NCBI GenBank assembly: GCA_026627385.1
Contig: JAPNUR010000002.1
Coordinates: forward strand, 124,001-188,000
DNA: 64,000 nucleotides
Source of the DNA: Bacillota bacterium
GTDB lineage: Bacteria > Bacillota > Sulfobacillia > Sulfobacillales > Sulfobacillaceae
Direction: 5' to 3'
Part shown: positions 26,962-34,957 of the stretch, piece by piece
How the letters are laid out: each line of letters begins with the position of its first letter
Numbering within the stretch: position 1 is the first letter of the stretch
Translations under genes and position numbers: made by a program
Notes under the pieces: generated by a model
Seen by the model: the letters and a program-made list of their open reading frames with translations, nothing else
What the model was told of the DNA's origin: nothing
The model's database searches: none

Positions 26962-28056
26962 ATGAGAATCGAGCCGCGCCCGGAAATCGAGGCGTTGCCG
27001 CCGTACGTGCCAGGCACCTCGTTAGAAGAAGCGCGCAAGACCAGCGGGCGGCAGATCATGGTGAAGCTCGCGTCCAATGAAAGCCTCTGGGGGCCGTCAC
27101 CGCGGGCGATGGCTGCGGTGCGCAACGCCGTCGATCGCATGCCCCTGTATCCGCCCATGCAAGATCCCGCGCTGGCCGAGGCCTTAGCTCGCCAGTTACG
27201 GGTCGGCGAACACCAAGTTATTGTCGGCAATGGAGCCGACGAGTTGTTGCGCCTAGCGGCTCAGGCGTACGTGAGGCCGGGGGAGGAAGTGATCTTTCCC
27301 GCCCCCAGTTTTTCCGCATATTATCAGTGTACCCAGTTGGCGGGGGGAATTCCGAAGCCAGTGCCGTTAGCTGCCAATGGAGCCAACGATTTGAGAGCGA
27401 CCCTGGAGCAGGTGACCGAACGCACGCGTCTCATCTATTTGTGCGCGCCGAATAATCCGACGGGCACGATGTTTGATGCCGCGGACTGGGACGCGTACAT
27501 TCGAGAGGTGCCGTCCAGCGTGCTGACGGTCGTAGATGGGGCGTACTTGGAATTTTGCCCGCCCGAGCTTCAACCTGATTTTGTCGGGGCCATTCAGTCG
27601 GGAAAACCGGTGCTGTTGGTCCGCACGTTTTCGAAATTGTATGCCCTCGCCGGGTTGCGAGTCGGATGGGCCGCGGGGCCCGAAGATCTCGTGGCGCCGT
27701 TACTCAAGGCACGGGATCCGTTTTCGGTCAGTTGGCCGGGCATTCTTGCGGCGCGGGCCTCCCTGGAGGATACGGCATACTTCCAGCAGGTGCTCGCGGA
27801 AACCATCGCGGCGCGAAGCTGGTTGATGAGCGCTATGACAGCCCGCGGTTACCGCCTGTTTTCTTCTCACGCCAATTTTGTCACCATTGATGTGGCCCAA
27901 AGTGCCCAGGGTGTGGCCCAACAGTTGATGGCTCGCGGCTTTGTGGTGCGTCCTACGACTAGCTTTGGGCTGGCGTCTCATATTCGGGTGACGGTGGCGC
28001 CGCTGGCCGTCCTTCGCGAATTTTTGGCGGCATGGGATGAGGTGCTGGGCGAGTGA
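26962..28056 (+). CDS. hisC: Histidinol-phosphate aminotransferase
   Basis: This PLP enzyme transfers the amino group from glutamate to imidazole acetol phosphate. It has 364 residues with LASNESLWGPSP at the substrate end, GNGADELLRL, APNNPTGTMF, and the PLP lysine in RTFSKLYALAGLRVGW. A C-terminal SHIRVTV arginine binds the substrate carboxylate. The ATG follows AAGGGATGATGAGGG. It is separated from the rest of the his genes by 88 nt that carry a promoter-like dyad, so it may be transcribed separately. Confidence 0.94.
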   Translation: MRIEPRPEIEALPPYVPGTSLEEARKTSGRQIMVKLASNESLWGPSPRAMAAVRNAVDRMPLYPPMQDPALAEALARQLRVGEHQVIVGNGADELLRLAAQAYVRPGEEVIFPAPSFSAYYQCTQLAGGIPKPVPLAANGANDLRATLEQVTERTRLIYLCAPNNPTGTMFDAADWDAYIREVPSSVLTVVDGAYLEFCPPELQPDFVGAIQSGKPVLLVRTFSKLYALAGLRVGWAAGPEDLVAPLLKARDPFSVSWPGILAARASLEDTAYFQQVLAETIAARSWLMSAMTARGYRLFSSHANFVTIDVAQSAQGVAQQLMARGFVVRPTTSFGLASHIRVTVAPLAVLREFLAAWDEVLGE

Positions 28057-28098
28057 CGACGGAAACCAAAACTCGGGATTGCATTCCTGAGTTCAGTA

Positions 28099-28114
28099 GT
28101 TTACTATAATAAAC
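28099..28114 (+). promoter_or_regulatory. Promoter -10 with overlapping dyad upstream of hisZ
   Basis: A perfect TATAAT (28105-28110) is embedded in an inverted repeat GTTTA (28099-28103) ... TAAAC (28110-28114). A possible -35 is TTGCAT at 28079, but 20 bp is long spacing. The arrangement suggests a promoter for hisZGBHAFIE with an operator over its -10. The -10 is direct; the operator is inference. Confidence 0.4.
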
Positions 28115-28144
28115 AATTAAAGAATTAACGCAACGAGGTACGCG

Positions 28145-28921
28145 GTGAAACAATGGCTTAGCGCAAATCGCCGACAATACGAAGTGTTTATCCAGGTGGT
28201 CGAGAAACTCTTGGCCTCGGGATTCCATCCGGTGTCCACCGAGCCTTATCGGGACCATATGTTTCGCCGTGACCATACGGAAGCGATGGTTCAGGTCTTG
28301 GGGAGCTTTTCGCCAGAAACCATTGACTGGCCGCTCAAAGTCTTTTCCACTGGTCCCTTATTTCGGGCCGATCAATCATGGTTAGAAGCGGTGGATGTCG
28401 AATGGCTAGGAGCCGGATCGGCCGCCACCGACAGCGCGGCAGTGAACTTTTTAGCGGAATTAGTCGGCGGATTTCGCCTGGATCATCCGGATTTGGTCAT
28501 GGTGTTTGGCCACCTGGGGTGGCTCAACACGCTTCTGTCAACCAAGGCGCCGGATGACGAGGACGCCCGCGCGCTCATCGCCGCTTTGCGCCAAGGACGC
28601 TGGAGTGTCATCCGCGAGCGCTTGCCCGAGCTTGAGCACCTGTTTCGGCCCTTGCCCTATCACGAATTTGTCGAGGAAATTGGACGGTGGGTTGAGGGGA
28701 TTGACGTCATGGCGGTGGATACACCGTGGACTCAACGGTGGGATCTCTCCCTGACCGGACAATGGGACTATTATAGCGGCATCGTCTTTAGTTTGTATCA
28801 TCGGGACACGGGGCAGGCGTTGGCGAACGGCGGGCGTTTTCGAATGGAGGTCCGCGACCGCACCATTGAAGGGATTGGTTTTACCTTGTATTTAGATGCG
28901 TTTCGCGCGGTTGAAGGATGA
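28145..28921 (+). CDS. hisZ: ATP phosphoribosyltransferase regulatory subunit HisZ (short form)
   Basis: HisZ is a histidyl-tRNA synthetase-like protein that pairs with short HisG and gives histidine feedback control. The 258 residues have the class II aaRS-like core: STEPYRDHMFRRD and FSTGPLFRADQSWLEAVDVE, then a C-terminal GQWDYYSGIVFSLYHRDTG, all typical of HisZ. It is shorter than the usual 320-400 residues, with N-terminal residues before the YRDHMF block much reduced. The GTG start follows GAGGTACGC. The next gene, hisG, is the short type that requires HisZ. Confidence 0.85.
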   Translation: MKQWLSANRRQYEVFIQVVEKLLASGFHPVSTEPYRDHMFRRDHTEAMVQVLGSFSPETIDWPLKVFSTGPLFRADQSWLEAVDVEWLGAGSAATDSAAVNFLAELVGGFRLDHPDLVMVFGHLGWLNTLLSTKAPDDEDARALIAALRQGRWSVIRERLPELEHLFRPLPYHEFVEEIGRWVEGIDVMAVDTPWTQRWDLSLTGQWDYYSGIVFSLYHRDTGQALANGGRFRMEVRDRTIEGIGFTLYLDAFRAVEG

Positions 28922-28928
28922 GGGACAG

Positions 28929-29597
28929 ATGGCTTACACACTGACGATGGCTGTCGCTAAGGGCAGGGTGTTGGACGAGCTTCAGGAACTTTGGATTAAG
29001 GCCGGGTGGCCTTGGCCGGTTGCCAGCAACGGGCGCGCCTTATGGTTCCCGCCCTCGTTGCACGCGCCCGGTCTCATTATTGCCCGCGGGCAGGACATTC
29101 CAATGTTGGTGCAACGGGGCATTGCGGCGTTCGGCGTCGTGGGCCGGGATATTCTCGAAGAAAAAGGAGCCTCAGGTGTGCTTGAGGTGCTAGATTTGGG
29201 TATTGCCCATTGTCACCTCGCCCTGGCAGCACGGATGGCCCGGTGGCCAGATGGCCCGGTACGCGTGGCGACCAAGTATCCACGCATAGCCCAGCGATTT
29301 TTTGCTGAACGGCAGCATCCCATTGAACTTGTAGCGCTATCCGGCAGTTTGGAATTGGCGCCCCATATCGGCTTAGCTCCCTATATTGTCGACATTGTGC
29401 AGACCGGCCGCACCTTGCGCCAGCATGACCTGGTGGAGGTAACCCGGATCATGGATTCAAGCGCCTGGTTGATTGCCAATCCGGCGTTTTGGCGCACCCA
29501 TGCGGACGCTCGTGCGGTCTACCAACAACTGTTGAGCGCGGTGATGTCAGGCGAAATGACGGAGCGGGATGATTCGCTATCGAGTCCCGTCCGGTAA
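28929..29597 (+). CDS. hisG: ATP phosphoribosyltransferase, short form
   Basis: It catalyses the first step of histidine synthesis, joining ATP and PRPP. The 222 residues match HisG_S: TMAVAKGRVLDELQELW at the start, then RGQDIPMLVQRGIAAFGVVG, ATKYPRIAQRFF, and GLAPYIVDIVQTGRTLRQHDL, the PRPP-binding region. The ATG at 28929 follows GGATGAGGG; translation from 28896 would run into the hisZ end. The stop TAA overlaps the first base of the next reading frame. Confidence 0.94.
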   Translation: MAYTLTMAVAKGRVLDELQELWIKAGWPWPVASNGRALWFPPSLHAPGLIIARGQDIPMLVQRGIAAFGVVGRDILEEKGASGVLEVLDLGIAHCHLALAARMARWPDGPVRVATKYPRIAQRFFAERQHPIELVALSGSLELAPHIGLAPYIVDIVQTGRTLRQHDLVEVTRIMDSSAWLIANPAFWRTHADARAVYQQLLSAVMSGEMTERDDSLSSPVR

Positions 29598-29638
29598 TGG
29601 CGGGCAAGAACAACGACGCTAGCCAAAGGAGTAATGTG

Positions 29639-30223
29639 ATGACTCGCAGTGCGGAAGTCCATCGGGTGACAAGCGAGACGTCGATAGACGTGCGATTGGG
29701 GTTGGACGTCGACGAGCCACCCCAAATTGAAACGAATTTGCCGTTGTTGACCCACTTCCTCAACGCGTTTGCGGTACACGGGCGATTTGCGCTCTATGTG
29801 GCAGCGACCGGGGATGTCGAGGTTGACGCCCACCACCTCGTCGAAGATGTGGGCATCGTCATCGGCAGCGCGTTTCGCGAAGCGTTAGGAGATAGGCGGG
29901 GGATTCAGCGGTTTGGGCAGCGGCTGATGCCCATGGATGAAGCGTTGGTGCTGTGCGCCGTCGATATTTCGGGCCGCGGCCAGTGCTTTTGGTCCGGAGA
30001 TTTTCCAATGAGGGCCATTGGAACGGTGGCGAGTGAAGTGTGGCCCGAGTTCTTTCACGGATTTGCCCGTCAGGCCGGCATGACGGTCCACGTTCGCATG
30101 ATGGCCGGGGTCAATGCTCATCACGTGTATGAAGCGGCCTTTAAGGGGTTGGGCCAAGCGCTCCATGAAGCGTGTCAGCGCCGTTATGACACCCTGCCGT
30201 CGACGAAAGGGGTGCTGGAATGA
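29639..30223 (+). CDS. hisB: Imidazoleglycerol-phosphate dehydratase
   Basis: This manganese enzyme dehydrates imidazoleglycerol phosphate. The 194 residues contain the two metal-binding repeats: DAHHLVEDVGIVIGSAF and NAHHVYEAAFKGLGQAL. The first helix reads THFLNAFAVHGRF where most relatives have LDHM, so the His is kept but the Asp is Thr. ATG 29639 (or GTG 29636) is preferred because AAAGGAG is well spaced; an ATG at 29597 overlapping the hisG stop would add 14 unusual residues. It overlaps hisH by ATGA. Confidence 0.92.
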   Translation: MTRSAEVHRVTSETSIDVRLGLDVDEPPQIETNLPLLTHFLNAFAVHGRFALYVAATGDVEVDAHHLVEDVGIVIGSAFREALGDRRGIQRFGQRLMPMDEALVLCAVDISGRGQCFWSGDFPMRAIGTVASEVWPEFFHGFARQAGMTVHVRMMAGVNAHHVYEAAFKGLGQALHEACQRRYDTLPSTKGVLE

Positions 30224-30819
30224 AGATCGGGCTGGTGCCGCTCCATGCAGGGAATCTGGGCAGCCTCACCGCCAGCCTAAAGCGGCTGGGGCACACGGTG
30301 GTCTATTGGAATACCGCGGCCGACATTAGGGCCGTGGACTGGGTGGTGTTTCCCGGCGTTGGCGCTATGCGCGACGTGACCGCTGATCTTGAACGCCGGG
30401 GATTGCTGCGTCCCTTGGAAGACATGCGTGCCGAGGGCCAGCCATTTTTAGGCATTTGTCTTGGGATGCAGCTATGGTTTGAAACCGCCGAAGAGGGGGG
30501 ACAAGGCCTCGGGTGGTTCAGGGGGTCGGTGCCGCGCCTGGAGGCGCCGGTGCTGCCGCACATTGGATGGAACCATTGGGAGGCGACGCCTGCCACGCCG
30601 CGGTGGTTGAGAGCGTATGCGGACCAATGCTTTTATTTTGTTCACAGTTATCGCGTGGCGCCAGTGGATGAAACGCAGGTGGTTGGCCTTACGGCCTATG
30701 GAGGCGTCTTTCCCAGTATCATCCTGGACCGCGGATTTATTGGCACGCAATTTCATCCGGAGCTCTCCGGGGAGGTGGGACAAGCCTTGCTTCAAGATAT
30801 TTTCACCCAACTTGCTTAG
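30220..30819 (+). CDS. hisH: Imidazole glycerol phosphate synthase glutaminase subunit
   Basis: HisH releases ammonia from glutamine and passes it to HisF. These 199 residues are a class I glutamine amidotransferase: the nucleophile Cys lies in GICLGMQLWF, and the His and Glu of the triad in GTQFHPELSG. The oxyanion-hole segment is near VFPGVGAM. The ATG overlaps the hisB stop by four bases. HisF lies two genes on with HisA between, a common order. Confidence 0.95.
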   Translation: MKIGLVPLHAGNLGSLTASLKRLGHTVVYWNTAADIRAVDWVVFPGVGAMRDVTADLERRGLLRPLEDMRAEGQPFLGICLGMQLWFETAEEGGQGLGWFRGSVPRLEAPVLPHIGWNHWEATPATPRWLRAYADQCFYFVHSYRVAPVDETQVVGLTAYGGVFPSIILDRGFIGTQFHPELSGEVGQALLQDIFTQLA

Positions 30820-30841
30820 TCTCACGCGCGAGGTGTGCATC

Positions 30842-31549
30842 ATGGAGATATGGCCAGCCCTGGACATCTTGGACGGCCGAGTAGCCCGACTCATGCAGGG
30901 CGATTTTAATCGTGAAACGATTTATGCCGGTGCCGATGACATCCTCACCTTTGTTGAGACGCGATTTGGCGGATGGCCGCCGCGATTGCACCTGATTGAC
31001 TTATCTGGCGCCCGGACCGGCCAGTACCAGTTGTTTGATGTGGTGGCTGCATTGGCTTCCCGCGGCGTGCGCGTGCAAACGGGAGGCGGGCTCCGGACGA
31101 TTGACGACATTGAACGGGTCATACACTTGGGCGCCGAGCGCGTGATAGTGGGAAGCCGCATTGTGAGCGATCCCCCGTTTCGCCGCCGACTGCTCAAGCA
31201 ATACCAGGCCCACGTGGTCGCTGCGTTAGACGTGCGCGACGGGAGAGTGCGTATTGCCGGATGGCAAGAGGCAGGTCCCCTGGCTGGGGATTTCTGGCGG
31301 GAGCTGTGGGAGGAAGGATGGCAGCGAGCCATAGTGACCGATATTGTGCGTGATGGCACCCTGGATGGGATTGATGAGGCATTTTGGCGGAGGTGGGCAG
31401 AGGCTCCGGGCGCCATTGGGGCCGCCGGCGGCATTCATTCGCGGGACGATCTGGTGAAACTCAAGGCGCTGGGCATGGCTGACGCCGTGGTGGGCAAGGC
31501 CTGGCTCGAAGGTCGCATAACGGTAGAGGAGGTGACGGCCCCATGTTAA
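30842..31549 (+). CDS. hisA: Phosphoribosylformimino-AICAR-phosphate isomerase
   Basis: HisA performs the Amadori rearrangement in histidine synthesis with a (beta/alpha)8 barrel. The 235 residues show the catalytic aspartates in PALDILDGRVARL and AALDVRDGRV, the phosphate-binding GGGLRT and GAAGGIHS, and the half-barrel repeat TDIVRDGTL. ATG 30842 follows GCGAGGTG; the longer open frame upstream lies inside hisH. It overlaps hisF by seven nt. Confidence 0.94.
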   Translation: MEIWPALDILDGRVARLMQGDFNRETIYAGADDILTFVETRFGGWPPRLHLIDLSGARTGQYQLFDVVAALASRGVRVQTGGGLRTIDDIERVIHLGAERVIVGSRIVSDPPFRRRLLKQYQAHVVAALDVRDGRVRIAGWQEAGPLAGDFWRELWEEGWQRAIVTDIVRDGTLDGIDEAFWRRWAEAPGAIGAAGGIHSRDDLVKLKALGMADAVVGKAWLEGRITVEEVTAPC

Positions 31550-32340
31550 GAGCGCGGGTTATTCCCTGTTTGGACGTGCGGCACGGGCGTACGGTAAAAG
31601 GGGTGCAATTTCAAAATGTGGTGGACGCAGGCGACCCCGTGAGCCTTGGTCTTCAGTATGCCGAAGATGGTGCGGACGAACTCGTGTGGCTTGACATTGT
31701 GGCGACGGTTGAGGACACGCGTGTGCAGGTAGAGCAAATTGCTCGCCTGAGGGCGGGTTTGAAGATTCCGCTGACTGTGGGCGGGGGCATCAAAAGCCTC
31801 AACGACATGGAGACGCTGCTATACCACGGGGCCGACAAAGTATCGATTAATAGCGCCGCTTTAGCTGACCCCGCGCTCATTGAGGAAGGCGCGAAGCGAT
31901 GGGGATCGCAGTGCGTGGTGGTCGCGATCGACGCGCGCCAATGGGACGGGCAATATCGTGTCTTTTCCCATGGGGGGCGCCGCGATGCCGAAAGAGAGCT
32001 GGGGGACTGGTTGCGCGAGGCGGAATCGCGCGGGGCCGGTGAATTCTTGCTGACCAGTATCGACCATGATGGCCGGCAAAGCGGGTATGATTTGGCGATG
32101 TTAGATTATGCCAGGTCACAGACGTCGCGGCCGATTATTGCCTCAGGCGGGGCTGGGACTATTGACCATCTGGCGGCTTGCTTTGATCGCGGGCACCTGA
32201 CGGTGCTATTGGCCTCCATTTTGCACCGTCAACAACTGACGGTGGCCCAAATCAAGGAAGAATTGGCCCGCCGTGGGTATCCTGTCCGTCTCGTCAAACC
32301 TTCCGTTGAGAGACCACGCGAGGCAGGAGGGAGCTGGTGA
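31543..32340 (+). CDS. hisF: Imidazole glycerol phosphate synthase cyclase subunit
   Basis: HisF uses ammonia from HisH to form imidazole glycerol phosphate and AICAR. The 265 residues start MLRARVIPCLDVRHGRTVKG with the catalytic Asp, followed by FQNVVDAGDP, the second Asp in VVAIDARQ, phosphate loops VGGGIKS and ASGGAGT, and TSIDHDGRQSGYD. AGGAGGTGA precedes the ATG. The tail after the barrel is basic. It overlaps hisIE by GTGA. Confidence 0.96.
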   Translation: MLRARVIPCLDVRHGRTVKGVQFQNVVDAGDPVSLGLQYAEDGADELVWLDIVATVEDTRVQVEQIARLRAGLKIPLTVGGGIKSLNDMETLLYHGADKVSINSAALADPALIEEGAKRWGSQCVVVAIDARQWDGQYRVFSHGGRRDAERELGDWLREAESRGAGEFLLTSIDHDGRQSGYDLAMLDYARSQTSRPIIASGGAGTIDHLAACFDRGHLTVLLASILHRQQLTVAQIKEELARRGYPVRLVKPSVERPREAGGSW

Positions 32341-33005
32341 TGAAGGATGGGGCGAGAGTAGAGAAACCGCAAACGCCGGGGGCTGGCCCGCTTTATCCGG
32401 TGGTGGTCCAAGACCAGGCCACGGGCCAGGTGGTGATGGTGGCGTATGCCAATGCCGAAGCACTGGCCTTAACTCGCGAAACCGGCCTCGCACACTTTTA
32501 CAGTCGTTCCCGCGAGCGTCTATGGAAAAAAGGAGAGACCTCCGGTCACATCATCCCGGTGGAGCAGGTCGAAGCGGACTGTGACGGCGACGCGTTTTTA
32601 TACCGGGCGTCGGTGATTCATCCAGCATGTCATCGGAACACGTTTAGCTGTTTTGGAGCCGGTGCCAAAAAATCCCAAGATCCGTGGCGGGCTTTGCGGC
32701 AGATTGTGAGCGAGCGTCTTGCCCAAGGACGGGATGCCAGCTCTTACACGTGGCAGTTGACTGAGGGTCCTCTAGAGCGCTTGGTGCAAAAGGTGGGAGA
32801 AGAAGCCGTAGAGGTGGTGATTAGCGTACTCGCTGCCGACGGGCAGCCAGCTCGTGAGGTGGTCGGTGAACTCGTCGATTTGTTTTACCATTTGGCCGTC
32901 TTGCTTCAGCGCGTGGGTGTGTCGGATGACATGATTGCCGATGAGATTCATCGCCGTCATGTCGCCCCACGACGATCATCTGCGGATGCGGCATCAAAAG
33001 CCTAA
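32337..33005 (+). CDS. hisIE: Bifunctional PR-AMP cyclohydrolase / PR-ATP pyrophosphohydrolase
   Basis: It carries out the second and third steps of histidine synthesis. The 222 residues fuse HisI (GQVVMVAYANAEAL, SRSRERLWKKGETSGH, metal-site DCDGDAFLYR and zinc cysteines CH...SCFG) to a C-terminal HisE MazG-like helical domain (RLVQKVGEEAVEVVISVL). The GTG overlaps the hisF stop; ATG follows directly. It ends the operon, which lacks hisD and hisN in this window. Confidence 0.94.
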   Translation: MMKDGARVEKPQTPGAGPLYPVVVQDQATGQVVMVAYANAEALALTRETGLAHFYSRSRERLWKKGETSGHIIPVEQVEADCDGDAFLYRASVIHPACHRNTFSCFGAGAKKSQDPWRALRQIVSERLAQGRDASSYTWQLTEGPLERLVQKVGEEAVEVVISVLAADGQPAREVVGELVDLFYHLAVLLQRVGVSDDMIADEIHRRHVAPRRSSADAASKA

Positions 33006-33017
33006 GAAGCAGAGCCT

Positions 33018-33119
33018 TTACTTAAAAATTGCGGTGGCAATGAGACTCATTAGCCCCGCCACAATCGCGCCCCCGACCACGCTCGCTAATAAAATTAAAA
33101 TGGTGTGAACTACAGCCAT
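33018..33119 (-). CDS. 33-residue single-pass membrane peptide
   Basis: A very short gene encodes MAVVHTILILLASVVGG, then AIVAGLMSLIATAIFK: one glycine-rich hydrophobic helix with a lysine end. GAGGCGAG lies before the ATG, and a strong sigma-A promoter lies 34 nt upstream of the start on the same strand, which argues that it is real. No family is recognised. It lies in the gap between hisIE and the oxidoreductase, convergent with the his operon. It may be a regulatory membrane peptide or a type I toxin. Confidence 0.6.
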   Translation of the reverse strand: MAVVHTILILLASVVGGAIVAGLMSLIATAIFK

Positions 33120-33152
33120 GGTCTCGCCTCTTTTAGCAACGGTTTTTAAAAT

Positions 33153-33181
33153 ATTATACCCTGTGTCAGCGGTAAAGCCAA
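33153..33181 (-). promoter_or_regulatory. Sigma-A promoter for the 33-residue peptide
   Basis: On the minus strand TTGGCT (33181-33176) is followed after exactly 17 bp by a perfect TATAAT (33158-33153). Transcription would begin near 33146, about 27 nt before the ATG. Confidence 0.65.
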
Positions 33182-33470
33182 CTCGTCATTCGTTCGGGCT
33201 GTGGCCCAGAATGAGGGTGGCAGAAAACCCGCTATATCAAGGCCGACGGGTCCGGGAGGTGCGGCCGGGTGACGCTGGCTGTCAGAATCCGCTGCCGGGC
33301 ACTATCGTCTAGGCGCCCCATCGGCGGCGGCGCTCGTGACAGGTGAGGAGGGCGCAGTGAAACCACGGCCGTATCCGCTGACCCGCGAATCGCCACCGAT
33401 GGCTGTCGCGTTTCTAGCGGCGTCCCGGTGCATGAAGGTGAAGCGGATCTTCCAACCCAATTAGGCCGTG
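33182..33470. other. Gene-free interval, no clear content
   Basis: This stretch has no protein with a ribosome site and recognisable composition. A 41-codon frame on the plus strand (GTG 33339 to TAG 33464) exists but has no convincing ribosome site. GC-rich repeats of gccggg type occur near 33270-33300. It is the likely termination zone for the his operon, although no clean stem plus T-run was seen. Confidence 0.3.
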
Positions 33471-34748
33471 TTACGGGTCCTTAGGCGTGTCGAGCGTCCA
33501 GCCGAAGGTTGTGGCTGCATGTTGGACGACATATTCAGCGATGGCCAGCGAGGAGGTGGCCGCAGGGGATGGCGCGTTCAACACAAACAGTGCTCGGCGA
33601 TGAAACTCGAGTCGAAAATCGTCAACCAGCATGCCCGACACATCGACCAGCTGGGCCCGGATGCCCATAGGCCCCCAGGTGACATCTTTGGGCGAGAGTT
33701 CCGGAAGATACCGCTGGGCAAGCCTGACGTAAGCTGCCGCGGCGTGGTCACGATACCATTCGAGCAATCCTGCTCGCCAGTGCCGACGAAACATCCGCCA
33801 AAATCCCGGGAATGCGAGCACCTCGAAGAGGTCGCGGGGATTTACAGCACCCCGCCGGTAAACGTTGCGCGCCCCGGTGAGCACCGCGTTGGGACCAATC
33901 CACACAGCGCCATCGTTTAGACGCTTGGTAAAGTGGACTCCTAAAAACGGGAGAGCGGGATCCGGAACTGGATAAACAAGGGAACGCACGAGATGCCGGC
34001 GATCCGGGCGCATGACCAGGTAGTCACCGCGAAACGGGATCATGCGGCTTTGAAGAGAAAAGCCTGCCCCCCGAGCCAAGCGGTCAGTGGCAATGCCAGC
34101 GGCGACAATGGCGTAGCGTGTGGTGAAGTCCTGTCCACTCGATGCGATTAACCGCACCCCGTCGCTTTCCTCACGAATCTGGCGGATGTGTTGTCCGGTG
34201 AGAATCTGATGCCCCCGTTGGCGAATGAGGTCCGCGAGTTTTAAGGCTACTTGGCGGTAGTCGACAATGCCGGTTTCGGGCGAGTATAAGGCGCGGATCC
34301 CGACGACATGCGGTTCAATCTCATGCAATTCCTCTGGCCCGATCTCGCGAAGTTGCGGGACTTGATTTTTGATCCCAAACTCGAATAAGCGCATCAACCG
34401 CGGCAATTCATCAGCGGACACAGCGACGACGACCTTGCCCGACAAGGCGTAAGGGATGCGATACTGATCGAGAAAATCAATTAAGCGACGCCGCCCCAAG
34501 GTGGAGAGTTGCGCCTTAAGACTTCCGGGGCGATAGTAAAGCCCAGAATGGATAACCCCGCTGTTATGACCTGTCTGATGCGTGGCCAGTTCGGGTTCTT
34601 GTTCGAGCACGACAATTTGGGCATCCGGCATGGTCCGCAAGAGTTCCCATGCAGTGGCTAGGCCCACAATGCCTCCGCCCACGACAGCCATATCCCACAT
34701 CTTACCCATTGTCCGCCGCGGCGCGCTTCTATCACCGCGAACGCCCAC
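33471..34748 (-). CDS. lhgO: L-2-hydroxyglutarate oxidase (LhgO-like FAD enzyme)
   Basis: This FAD-dependent oxidoreductase probably oxidises L-2-hydroxyglutarate to 2-oxoglutarate and passes electrons to the quinone pool. The 425 residues have the dinucleotide site VVGGGIVGLATAWELL, the LhgO hallmark HQTGHNSGVIHSGLYY, and a late FAD contact near VLNAPSPAATSSLAIAEYV. GTG 34748 is chosen since AAAGGGGGGAG is spaced 8 nt upstream; an internal ATG near 34706 would start closer to the FAD fold. DadA-like deaminases are distant alternatives. Confidence 0.88.
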   Translation of the reverse strand: MGVRGDRSAPRRTMGKMWDMAVVGGGIVGLATAWELLRTMPDAQIVVLEQEPELATHQTGHNSGVIHSGLYYRPGSLKAQLSTLGRRRLIDFLDQYRIPYALSGKVVVAVSADELPRLMRLFEFGIKNQVPQLREIGPEELHEIEPHVVGIRALYSPETGIVDYRQVALKLADLIRQRGHQILTGQHIRQIREESDGVRLIASSGQDFTTRYAIVAAGIATDRLARGAGFSLQSRMIPFRGDYLVMRPDRRHLVRSLVYPVPDPALPFLGVHFTKRLNDGAVWIGPNAVLTGARNVYRRGAVNPRDLFEVLAFPGFWRMFRRHWRAGLLEWYRDHAAAAYVRLAQRYLPELSPKDVTWGPMGIRAQLVDVSGMLVDDFRLEFHRRALFVLNAPSPAATSSLAIAEYVVQHAATTFGWTLDTPKDP

Positions 34749-34787
34749 GGCACGAACTCCCCCCTTTCGTTCCCGACTCCCTAGAGC

Positions 34788-34796
34788 ATTCTAGCA
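34788..34796 (-). promoter_or_regulatory. Extended -10 promoter for lhgO
   Basis: On the minus strand TGCTAGAAT (34796-34788) fits the extended -10 TGnTATAAT with one mismatch, about 40 nt upstream of the GTG start. No good -35 hexamer is evident. Confidence 0.4.
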
Positions 34797-34957
34797 CGTA
34801 TTTACCGCTAGACAGGCTAGAATTCTCTCGGGAGGCTGTAAAGTGGCAGGTAGGCTGCCGCTACCACGGCCGTTACCGCGCAGATGAACCGTCGGTGAGC
34901 GGCGGCGGGGCACATTGCGCCGTGCGGCTATGGTGATTGGAGCCTGACTCGGGTAAC

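Noticed and set aside
33118-33312. 64-codon plus-strand frame after hisIE
   Set aside because: It lies over the promoter and start of the opposite small gene, with no ribosome site or typical composition.
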